The notes beneath the pieces are model-generated. The model did not search any database and had not been told where the DNA came from. It saw nothing but the letters and a program-made list of their open reading frames with translations. A stretch of DNA of 5,029 nucleotides from the NCBI GenBank assembly GCA_016882585.1, contig VGPP01000123.1:1-5029 (forward strand), in the 5' to 3' direction. Positions 1 through 5,029 of the stretch are shown one piece after another. The position numbers were made by a program, and so were the translations under genes. Within the stretch, counting starts at the first letter, position 1. Each line of letters opens with the position of its first letter. This DNA comes from Cyanobacteria bacterium M_surface_7_m2_037 (GTDB lineage: Bacteria > Cyanobacteriota > Cyanobacteriia > PCC-6307 > Cyanobiaceae).

Positions 1-726
1 TCAGGCCTTCTCGAAGGCCAACAGGCGCGAGAAGTAGAAGGGTGCCTGGTTGAGGCTGCGGCGCTTCAGCACGAAGCCGGCTTCCTCGGCGGCCTTCACG
101 ATGCCGGCTTCCTTGAGGGTGTAGGCGCGGGTGGTCTTGCTGGGGCCCGGGAACAGCTGGCCAATGCCCTTGAGCAGCGCCAGCAGGGGGGTGTAGGGGG
201 CGAAGCTCACGATCAGGTGCTGCTCGGCCATCGAGGCCAGGTGGCGCACCATCTCTTCAGCCGGCTGCTGGGGGTAGTGGATGAACACATCCAGGCACAC
301 CACGGTGTTGTAGCGGCCGCTGAGGCTCTCCAGATCAGAGGCGAGGAAGCTGATCTGCCCCTTCTGCACACCTGCTTCGATGGCGCGCCGCTCGGCTTCC
401 TTCACCATCGCTTCCGATAGATCCGAGGCGGCGACGGAGCCAGCGCCGAGCTCCGCCAGCGGCAGGGTGAGGCTGCCCACGCCGCAGCCGGCATCGCAGA
501 AGCTGCGGCCCGCCAGGTTGCCCTGCTCCTTGAGCCAGGCCAGCACGTTGTCCACCGTTTTCTGGTGGCCGATGCGGATGTTGCGCTGCACCTTGTTCAC
601 ATCGTCGGACTCGCTGTAGATGCGGTTCCAACGATCGAAGCCGGTGGTTTCGAAGTAGCCCTTCACCTCCTGCTTCTCGGCCGCTTTCTGGGCCTCGGTG
701 CTTTGGGAGAGCTGCTCGGTGGGCAT
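1..726 (-). CDS. chlM: Magnesium protoporphyrin IX O-methyltransferase (ChlM)
   Basis: ChlM uses S-adenosylmethionine to methylate the 13-propionate carboxyl of Mg-protoporphyrin IX, the step after Mg chelatase in chlorophyll synthesis; it works at or near the membranes. The 241-residue product closely matches cyanobacterial ChlM as I know it: an N-terminal GYFETTGFDRWNRIY block (about residues 23-37), then NIRIGHQKTVDNVL, SAM-binding motif I CDAGCGVGSL at 77-86, the motif II acidic residue D102, VVCLDVFIHY at 142-151, and the family signature FPGPSKTTRAY at 192-202. The C-terminus is complete (TGA at bases 3-1). I chose the ATG at 726-724. The frame is open to a GTG at 783, but those 19 extra residues are Arg/Pro-rich, come before the conserved domain and would overlap the end of nagA. 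From the ATG the length is close to the usual 230-240 residues. It lies 44 bp after nagA on the same strand and may be read from the same transcript. No Shine-Dalgarno motif precedes the ATG. Confidence 0.95.
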   Translation of the reverse strand: MPTEQLSQSTEAQKAAEKQEVKGYFETTGFDRWNRIYSESDDVNKVQRNIRIGHQKTVDNVLAWLKEQGNLAGRSFCDAGCGVGSLTLPLAELGAGSVAASDLSEAMVKEAERRAIEAGVQKGQISFLASDLESLSGRYNTVVCLDVFIHYPQQPAEEMVRHLASMAEQHLIVSFAPYTPLLALLKGIGQLFPGPSKTTRAYTLKEAGIVKAAEEAGFVLKRRSLNQAPFYFSRLLAFEKA

Positions 727-770
727 CGGCTCGGGCCTGGCGGCGTGGGTTCGGATGGGGCGGATCCTAT

Positions 771-1904
771 TCAGGCTGCCCACTGCCAGTGCAGAGCGTC
801 AGCGTCGCCGCTCCAGCGCAGACACTCCGTCAGAGGCCTGCCCCTCAGTTGCTCGGCGGCTGTGCCCGGTCCCCCCAGCAGCCTGCGTGGCAGCACGGTG
901 GCGGCGGCGATCGCCAGGCCCGCCTCGTCGCTCCAGTTCGCCAGGCGCCGCACCGCCTCCAGCAGCGGCAGGGTGACCCCGGCGAGGGTGCCGTCGTCCA
1001 GGCGGCAGCTGCCGTTCTCCACGATCAGGGCGCGCTCATCCCAGCGGTGCACGCCATCGGCCAGGCCGTAGGGAGCCAGGGCGTCGCTCACCAGCAGCGT
1101 CTGCTCCGGCAGCAGGCGCTGCAGCAGCACCGCCATCGAGGGCGCCACATGCACCCCATCGGCGATCAGCCCCAGGGCCACATCGCCGCGCAGGGCCGCC
1201 GCGGCGATCGGGCCTGGGGCGCGGTGATGCAGCCCGGGCATGGCGTTGAAGGCGTGGGTGATCATCCCTACCCCCTGGCTGAAGGCTTCAGCCGCTTGGT
1301 GTTCGCTCGCTTCGCTGTGGCCCAGGCTCACGAGAATCCCTTGCTCGCGCAGCGCTTCGATCACCTCGCCGGCGCCAGGCAGTTCCGGCGCCAGGGTGAC
1401 CAAGGCGATCTCCTGCTCGAAGCCGGCGATGCGGGCGTTGAGGGCTTCCAGGCTCGGCGTAGCCAGGTGCTGGCGGGGATGGGCGCCGCGCCGGGCCTCT
1501 GCCAGGAAGGGCCCCTCCAGGTGGGCACCCAGCAGTCGGCAGCGCCCCGGTTGGTGCAGGGCCCGTGCCTCGCGCAAAACTCCTAGGGCTTGGCGCAGCT
1601 CGGCGATCCCGCAGGTCACCAGCGTTGGAGCAATTGCCTCCACGCCATCGCGCCAGAGCAGCTCGAGCAGCTCGAGCAGCCGCGGTAGATCGCCAGGCGC
1701 GAGCTCCGGAAACGCCAATCCCAGTCCGCCGTTGATCTGGAGATCAAGGCCCATCGGGCTCAGCCAATCACCGCCCCAGCAGGTGCCGGTGGCGGCGCTA
1801 CCGGCGCTGAGCGGTTCGATCGCCGCGATGCGCTGCTCCTGGTCCACACCGATCCGCCAGAAGCCCGTGGTGGCCGGTAGGCGCACGGAGCTGAGCCAGT
1901 GCAT
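771..1904 (-). CDS. nagA: N-acetylglucosamine-6-phosphate deacetylase (NagA)
   Basis: NagA is a cytoplasmic amidohydrolase-superfamily enzyme that converts N-acetylglucosamine-6-phosphate to glucosamine-6-phosphate and acetate, in amino-sugar catabolism or cell-wall recycling. The 377-residue length is normal (E. coli about 382). Visible active-site features, matched to E. coli NagA from memory: the first-strand motif is LDLQINGG (Q56, N58), so the HxH of other amidohydrolases is replaced by QxN as in the E. coli enzyme; HLEGPFL carries the metal-binding E130; LGHSEAS gives H196; ITHAFNAM gives H217; ADGVHV gives H252; and LVSDALAPYG gives the catalytic D274. All expected residues are present, so the enzyme should be active with one bound metal. 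The ATG start puts the QxN motif at the expected distance from the N-terminus. It lies upstream of chlM on the same strand and diverges from purE. A short in-frame 9-bp tandem repeat lies at 1656-1680. Deacetylation of a related substrate cannot be excluded. Confidence 0.9.
   Translation of the reverse strand: MHWLSSVRLPATTGFWRIGVDQEQRIAAIEPLSAGSAATGTCWGGDWLSPMGLDLQINGGLGLAFPELAPGDLPRLLELLELLWRDGVEAIAPTLVTCGIAELRQALGVLREARALHQPGRCRLLGAHLEGPFLAEARRGAHPRQHLATPSLEALNARIAGFEQEIALVTLAPELPGAGEVIEALREQGILVSLGHSEASEHQAAEAFSQGVGMITHAFNAMPGLHHRAPGPIAAAALRGDVALGLIADGVHVAPSMAVLLQRLLPEQTLLVSDALAPYGLADGVHRWDERALIVENGSCRLDDGTLAGVTLPLLEAVRRLANWSDEAGLAIAAATVLPRRLLGGPGTAAEQLRGRPLTECLRWSGDADALHWQWAA
1656..1680. 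repeat. 9-bp tandem repeat, 2.8 copies, inside nagA
   Basis: The unit GAGCAGCTC occurs twice in full and then for seven more bases. On the minus strand it encodes leucine/glutamate residues 75-83 of NagA (RLLELLELL), likely part of a surface helix. Because the unit is three codons long, gain or loss of a copy would keep the frame. It may simply reflect the Leu/Glu composition of the helix. Confidence 0.6.
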
Positions 1905-1957
1905 CGAACAGCGGGGCGGGAGAATGCCATCCTCGCCGCCTTTGCTGCCTGCATCCG
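1905..1957. promoter_or_regulatory. Divergent nagA/purE intergenic region
   Basis: This 53-bp gap separates the start codons of nagA (minus) and purE (plus). Both genes lead their strand runs, so promoters for both should lie here or extend into the flanking coding sequence; this is inferred from layout. The only -10-like hexamer I see on the plus strand is GAGAAT at 1920-1925 (four of six matches to TATAAT), with no convincing -35. I find no inverted repeat suggesting an operator and no Shine-Dalgarno sequence for either gene. Confidence 0.35.
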
Positions 1958-2488
1958 ATGCCTGAACAGTCAGCCCCGCTCGTGGCCGTGGTGATGGGCA
2001 GCGACTCCGATCTGCCCACGATGCAGCCGGCGGTGGAGATGCTGCAGAGCTTTGGGATCGCTGCGGAGGTGCGGGTGCTCTCGGCTCATCGCACCCCTTT
2101 GGAGATGGTGGCCTTTGCCCAGCAGGCCGCCGGCCGCGGCTTCAAGGTGATCATCGCCGGCGCCGGTGGTGCCGCTCACCTGCCCGGGATGGTGGCCTCC
2201 CTCACCACGCTGCCGGTGATTGGTGTGCCGGTGCAGACACGCGCCCTCTCCGGCGTGGATTCGCTGCATTCGATCGTGCAGATGCCAGCGGGTATTCCCG
2301 TGGCCACCGTGGCCATCGGCAATGGCACCAACGCCGGCCTGCTGGCGGCTCAGATCCTTGCTACCGCCGATGCCGCCCTAGCCGAGCGGGTGGCGGCCTA
2401 CCGGCAGGGCCTGCACGATCAGGTGGTGGCCAAGGATGCCCGCCTGCTGGAGCTGGGCAGCAGCGCCTACCTGCAGCAGATGCCCTGA
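1958..2488 (+). CDS. purE: N5-carboxyaminoimidazole ribonucleotide mutase (PurE, class I)
   Basis: PurE moves the carboxyl group of N5-CAIR to form CAIR in de novo purine synthesis, acting on the product of PurK; the class I enzyme is a cytoplasmic octamer. The 176-residue product has the full set of class I motifs: VVMGSDSDLP near the N-terminus (14-18 being GSDSD), LSAHRTP with the catalytic H44, AGAGGAAHLPGM at 67-78 including H74, VIGVPV at 87-92, and LSGVDSLHSIVQMPAGIPVATVAI at 97-120 with key residues D101, S102, Q108, M109 and P110. The length is typical (E. coli 169). The N-terminus starts just before the first strand, supporting the ATG at 1958. There is no Shine-Dalgarno motif upstream. 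It leads a plus-strand run; the next gene begins 57 bp downstream. PurK is not in the window. Confidence 0.96.
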   Translation: MPEQSAPLVAVVMGSDSDLPTMQPAVEMLQSFGIAAEVRVLSAHRTPLEMVAFAQQAAGRGFKVIIAGAGGAAHLPGMVASLTTLPVIGVPVQTRALSGVDSLHSIVQMPAGIPVATVAIGNGTNAGLLAAQILATADAALAERVAAYRQGLHDQVVAKDARLLELGSSAYLQQMP

Positions 2489-2545
2489 AGAACGCCTGCC
2501 CATAACCCCGCCTTAACGTCCGGGCAACTTGCTGCGTGCGCTCGG

Positions 2546-3166
2546 ATGCCTGTGGGTTTGCCTCAACGCCCCCTGTTGCGGGTGCTGCTGGTGGCTGTGC
2601 TGCCGGCGTTGTTTGTTTATGTGCTGGCGCTTCTGCTCAGCTCGGCGGCTGGTATCCGCACGCAGCTGGTGATTCGCGATCTGGCCCAGAGCTGCGACAC
2701 CGCTCTTGGGGTGGGCTTCCTCTCCAATGTGGGTTATCTGCTCTGGATCTCTGCGGCAGCGATTGCACTGTTTGGTGCCCTCTCCGGCGTGGTGGATGTG
2801 CGGGGGAGGGTGCGGCAGCTGCTGCTGTGCGGCGGCGGGTTTTCGCTGTTGCTCTGCCTCGACGACATGTTCCTGCTGCACGACCGCTACATCGGCAGCG
2901 GTTTTCTGTACAGCTTGTACGCAATTTTTGCACTGCTGATCCTGTTTCGCTTCCGTGCTCAGGTGCGGGCCCTTGGTGGGGGCTCGTTTCTGTTGGCCGT
3001 GGTGCTGCTGGGTCTTTCGGTGATCATCGACCAGCTGCAGGAGGTGATTCCTGTGGATTACTCCACTCTGCAGCTGTTTGAAGAAGGCGCGAAGTTCCTG
3101 GGGATTGCCACCTGGCTGGCCTTCTGGTGGCAGGCCACCGCGGGCGCCGGCAAGCTGAAGGTCTGA
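2546..3166 (+). CDS. Uncharacterised multi-pass membrane protein with DD-HD and EEGAK motifs
   Basis: I cannot name this 206-residue protein. It is strongly hydrophobic, with about six predicted membrane segments near residues 10-34, 58-83, 90-110, 117-136, 145-164 and 176-196. Charged residues sit inside or at the edge of the later segments: LCLDDMFLLHDRY at 103-115 (D106, D107, H112, D113), IIDQLQE at 160-166 (D162, E166), and LFEEGAKFLG at 177-186 (E179, E180, K183). This D/E...H-D/E plus EE pattern recalls uncharacterised bacterial membrane proteins and could bind metal or form an active site, as in ceramidase-like (CREST) membrane hydrolases, but the similarity is only in pattern. The ATG at 2546 is the first credible start and is immediately followed by a short basic region and the first membrane segment. 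Part of the gene (about 2881-2940, roughly 50% GC) is less GC-rich than its surroundings. The AI-2E/PerM-family gene begins 12 bp after its stop, so the two are probably co-transcribed. Confidence 0.8.
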   Translation: MPVGLPQRPLLRVLLVAVLPALFVYVLALLLSSAAGIRTQLVIRDLAQSCDTALGVGFLSNVGYLLWISAAAIALFGALSGVVDVRGRVRQLLLCGGGFSLLLCLDDMFLLHDRYIGSGFLYSLYAIFALLILFRFRAQVRALGGGSFLLAVVLLGLSVIIDQLQEVIPVDYSTLQLFEEGAKFLGIATWLAFWWQATAGAGKLKV

Positions 3167-3178
3167 ACCCCGTTCCCG

Positions 3179-4255
3179 ATGCTTGAGCGCCTGGTGCTGC
3201 CGCTCTGGCTGCGCCTCAGCCTGGCCCTGCCGCTGCTCACCCTCAACCTCTGGGTGCTGCGGCAGCTGCTGCTGCCGCTGGCGCCCTTCCCGGCCCTGTT
3301 TCTGGCGGCGGCCCTGATTGCTTTTTTGCTGGATCTGCCCACTCGCTGGCTGGCGGATCGGGGGCTACCGCGGCTGCTGGCGGTGTTGCTGGTGGTGGGG
3401 CTGGGCCTCGGGCTACTGGTGCTCTCCGCCCTCTGGCTGCTGCCGCGGCTGATCGAGCAGCTGGGTGAACTGATCAATGCCCTGCCCTCCTGGCTGGTGG
3501 AGGGTGAGATCTGGCTCGATCGCCTGGAGGGCTGGGCTGCTGATCGCGGCCTGCCTACCGAATTCACCGATCTCAGCAGCACCCTGTTTGCCCGGGCCAG
3601 TCAGCTGGCCAGCCAGCTCAGCCAGCGGGTGCTGGGGATCCTGGGAGCCACGGTGGGCATCACCGTGAACACCGTGATCGTGGTGGTGCTGGCGGTGTTC
3701 CTGCTGCTCGGCGGTGAGCGGATCGTCGCCGGTCTGGCTCGCTGGTTGCCCGATGGTGTTCGCGATCTGGTGATCAGCACGCTCAACCGCACCTTCCGCG
3801 GCTACTTCGCCGGCCAGGTGTTGCTGGCGGTGATCCTGAGCGTGCTGCAGATCCTGGTGTTCACGCTGCTGGGCATCCCCTACGGCGTGCTGTTTGCCGT
3901 GGCGATCGGCTTCACCACGCTGGTGCCCTACGCCAGTGCGCTCACGATCGTGCTGGTGAGCGTGCTGTTGGCGCTGGAGGATCCCCGCACCGGCGTGGAG
4001 GTGCTGGTGGCGGCCATCAGCGTGGGCCAGGTGGTGGATCAGGTGATCCAGCCGCGCCTGATGGGCAGCATCGTGGGGCTGCAGCCAGCCTGGCTGCTGG
4101 TGTCGTTGCCGGTGGGCGCCCGGGTGGGCAGCCTGATGGGGTTCGGTGATCTGCTCGGGCTGCTGCTGGCGGTGCCGGTGGCCAGCTGCATCAAAACGTT
4201 TTTCGATGCCTGGCGGCCGCAGCAACCCGCGCCGCTCAGCCCTGCTGCGGAATAA
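3179..4255 (+). CDS. AI-2E family / PerM-like membrane transporter
   Basis: This 358-residue inner-membrane protein belongs to the AI-2E exporter/PerM family (PF01594), whose members export autoinducer-2, small ions or unknown substrates; the substrate here cannot be read from sequence. The layout fits the family: two to three N-terminal membrane segments (about 8-33, 38-54, 66-89), a soluble amphipathic stretch (about 90-152), and a C-terminal block of further segments (about 158-178, 213-264, 272-290, 302-340). Family-like motifs are FRGYFAGQ at 206-213, LGIPYGVLFA at 231-240, TLVPYAS at 247-253, and VVDQVIQPRLMGSIVGLQP at 285-303, followed by a Gly-rich GFGDLLGLLLAVP at 321-333. Length is normal (about 350). 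The ATG at 3179 lies 12 bp after the preceding membrane-protein gene, without a Shine-Dalgarno motif. The last 20 bp overlap the 3' end of cysC on the other strand. I give no gene symbol because several paralogues of this family commonly occur in one genome. Confidence 0.9.
   Translation: MLERLVLPLWLRLSLALPLLTLNLWVLRQLLLPLAPFPALFLAAALIAFLLDLPTRWLADRGLPRLLAVLLVVGLGLGLLVLSALWLLPRLIEQLGELINALPSWLVEGEIWLDRLEGWAADRGLPTEFTDLSSTLFARASQLASQLSQRVLGILGATVGITVNTVIVVVLAVFLLLGGERIVAGLARWLPDGVRDLVISTLNRTFRGYFAGQVLLAVILSVLQILVFTLLGIPYGVLFAVAIGFTTLVPYASALTIVLVSVLLALEDPRTGVEVLVAAISVGQVVDQVIQPRLMGSIVGLQPAWLLVSLPVGARVGSLMGFGDLLGLLLAVPVASCIKTFFDAWRPQQPAPLSPAAE
4217..4250. repeat. 8-bp inverted repeat at the overlapping 3' ends (possible weak hairpin)
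   Basis: CCGCAGCA at 4217-4224 and its exact complement TGCTGCGG at 4243-4250 are separated by 18 bases. It lies in the last codons of the PerM-family gene and spans the cysC stop codon at 4236-4238. A transcript from either strand could fold here, but no T-run follows on either side, so it does not look like a classical intrinsic terminator. The function is unproven. Confidence 0.4.
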
Positions 4256-4883
4256 CGCCCTGAGCGCTCAGATGCGCGAGCACCTGCTCCACGCTCTGCT
4301 CGAGGGTCTGGCTGCCGGTGTCCACCTTCAGCTCGGGGTTCTCGGGCGCCTCGTAGGGGCTGGAAATGCCAGTGAATTCCTTGATTTCGCCGGCGCGGGC
4401 CTTGGCGTAGAGCCCTTTGGTGTCGCGCTCTTCGCACACGCTCAGATCAGCGGCGCAGTGGATCTCCACGAAATCACCAGCGGCCACCAGGGCACGGGCG
4501 CGGTCGCGGTCGGCCTTGAACGGCGATACGAAAGCCGTGAGCACCACCACACCCGCATCGAGGAAAAGCTTGCTCACCTCACCGATGCGGCGGATGTTTT
4601 CTTCGCGGTCGGCATCGGAGAAGCCGAGGTCTTTGCAGAGGCCGTGGCGGATGTTGTCGCCGTCGAGCACGTAGCAGGCCAGGCCGCGCTCGAACAGGGC
4701 CTGGTTCACGGCGTTGGCCAGGGTGCTCTTGCCCGAGCCGCTCAGGCCGGTGAACCAGAGGATGGCGCTGCTGTGTCCGCGCTGCTCCGCCCGTGCCGCC
4801 CGATCCACCGAGGCGTGGTGCCAGGCGATGTTGGTGGAAGCCCCCTGATTGGTGAGCTCGCCGTAGGTGGGGGTTGCGGTCAT
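4236..4883 (-). CDS. cysC: Adenylylsulfate kinase (APS kinase, CysC)
   Basis: CysC phosphorylates adenosine 5'-phosphosulfate with ATP to give PAPS, the second activation step of sulfate, used by PAPS reductase in assimilation and by sulfotransferases; it is cytoplasmic. The 215-residue product shows the family features in order: an N-terminal stretch with NIAWHHASVDRAAR (18-31), the Walker A loop GLSGSGKST (46-54), LDGDNIRHGLCKDLGFS (73-89) that binds the APS side, NIRRIGEVSKLFLDAG (96-111), the FVSPF segment with S120 at the position of the conserved serine, and the lid/substrate region KGLYAKARAGEIKEFTGI at 156-173, then SSPYE. No ATP-sulfurylase domain is fused to it. The length slightly exceeds that of E. 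coli CysC (201). The ATG at 4883-4881 follows the upstream gene's stop by 6 bp, implying co-transcription and possibly coupled translation. No Shine-Dalgarno motif is visible. Its 3' end overlaps the convergent PerM-family gene by 20 bp. Confidence 0.95.
   Translation of the reverse strand: MTATPTYGELTNQGASTNIAWHHASVDRAARAEQRGHSSAILWFTGLSGSGKSTLANAVNQALFERGLACYVLDGDNIRHGLCKDLGFSDADREENIRRIGEVSKLFLDAGVVVLTAFVSPFKADRDRARALVAAGDFVEIHCAADLSVCEERDTKGLYAKARAGEIKEFTGISSPYEAPENPELKVDTGSQTLEQSVEQVLAHLSAQGVIPQQG
4260..4271. repeat. 12-bp perfect palindrome near the cysC 3' end
   Basis: CTGAGCGCTCAG is perfectly self-complementary and lies 4 bp after the stop codon of the PerM-family gene, inside the last codons of cysC. 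With no loop it would form a poor RNA hairpin. It could be a protein-binding site or chance; one copy was noticed in this window. Confidence 0.4.
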
Positions 4884-4889
4884 GGTGGA

Positions 4890-5029
4890 TCAGGCGTTGG
4901 CCCCATTGTCCCTGGCGGCGAGGCGCGGATCGCTGGAGGGCGGTAGCTGCAGCTTCAGTTCCAGCCTTTGGCCGCCGCGTTCCACCGTGAGCACCAGTGG
5001 CTGCCCATCGGGGTGCAGGCGCACGCCGC
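4890..5029 (-). CDS. C-terminal fragment, PDZ-like end (possibly HtrA/trypsin-like protease)
   Basis: Only the last 45 codons lie in the window; the 5' part continues beyond base 5029. Read from the window edge the frame is open to a TGA at 4892-4890. The visible part starts GVRLHPDGQPLVLTVERGG and continues with alternating hydrophobic residues (QRLELKLQ), then a short Pro/Ser/Asp/Ala tail. A Gly-x-Pro-Leu strand, the V-x-R-G-G turn and a final beta strand form the usual end of a PDZ domain, as in HtrA/Deg-type serine proteases of the periplasm or thylakoid side. No catalytic region is visible, so a protease is a guess; other PDZ-bearing proteins would end the same way. It ends 6 bp before cysC on the same strand, so it is probably the upstream gene of the same transcript. 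Confidence 0.55.
   Translation of the reverse strand, partial: GVRLHPDGQPLVLTVERGGQRLELKLQLPPSSDPRLAARDNGANA

Noticed and set aside
907..914. GCGATCGC, the HIP1 octamer typical of many cyanobacteria (within GGCGATCGCC at 906-915).
   Set aside because: A single copy in 5 kb of GC-rich DNA is not clearly above chance, and it lies inside nagA coding sequence; it is not evidence for a repeat family.
789..1965. Long plus-strand open frames opposite nagA.
   Set aside because: They are antisense to a clear NagA with all active-site residues, have Gln/Arg/Ser-rich compositions with no recognisable domain, and result from high GC content suppressing stop codons.
2497..2526. TGCCC/GGGCA inverted repeat after purE as a terminator.
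   Set aside because: Only 5 bp of stem with a 20-base loop and no T-run; too weak to call. The CATAAC nearby (2501-2506) was likewise too weak to call as a -10 box for the next gene.
3413..4225. A 270-codon minus-strand open frame rich in His and Gln opposite the PerM-family gene.
   Set aside because: The His/Gln richness is the reverse complement of Leu/Val codons (CTG, GTG) in a membrane protein; no domain is visible and the plus-strand reading has clear family motifs.
4146..4946. A plus-strand open frame across cysC and the partial gene.
   Set aside because: It is antisense to a textbook APS kinase and crosses two gene boundaries; no family features seen.
1..5029. Signs of a mobile island, defence system, CRISPR array, phage remnant or biosynthetic cluster.
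   Set aside because: Nothing found: no transposase, integrase, tRNA, long direct repeat or regularly spaced repeat. All but one complete gene belong to well-known chromosomal families.

Overview
This window looks like ordinary chromosome from a GC-rich picocyanobacterium (Cyanobium or Synechococcus type). The strongest clue is a complete chlM, the Mg-protoporphyrin IX methyltransferase of chlorophyll synthesis, which places the DNA in an oxygenic phototroph. The high GC content, very tight gene packing and lack of Shine-Dalgarno sequences fit an alpha-cyanobacterium. The genus-level assignment is inference; no rRNA or other marker gene is present.

Layout from left to right. Bases 1-1904, minus strand: nagA (N-acetylglucosamine-6-phosphate deacetylase) followed 44 bp downstream by chlM, probably co-transcribed. 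Bases 1905-1957: a 53-bp divergent intergenic region. Bases 1958-4255, plus strand: purE (class I N5-CAIR mutase), an unrecognised six-segment membrane protein carrying conserved-looking acidic/histidine residues, and an AI-2E/PerM-family membrane protein. Bases 4236-5029, minus strand: cysC (APS kinase), preceded by the last 45 codons of a gene whose end resembles a PDZ domain. The 3' ends of the PerM-family gene and cysC overlap by 20 bp tail to tail.

The recognisable genes are housekeeping: chlorophyll, purine and sulfate-assimilation metabolism plus amino-sugar turnover. They share no pathway, and the clustering looks like the compact mixed neighbourhoods common in picocyanobacteria. I found no RNA genes, mobile elements, CRISPR arrays or phage genes, and no gene-free stretch longer than 57 bp. 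I see no convincing new biological system. The items most worth a second look are the uncharacterised membrane protein at 2546-3166, the overlapping convergent gene ends near 4217-4271, and the uniform absence of Shine-Dalgarno motifs.
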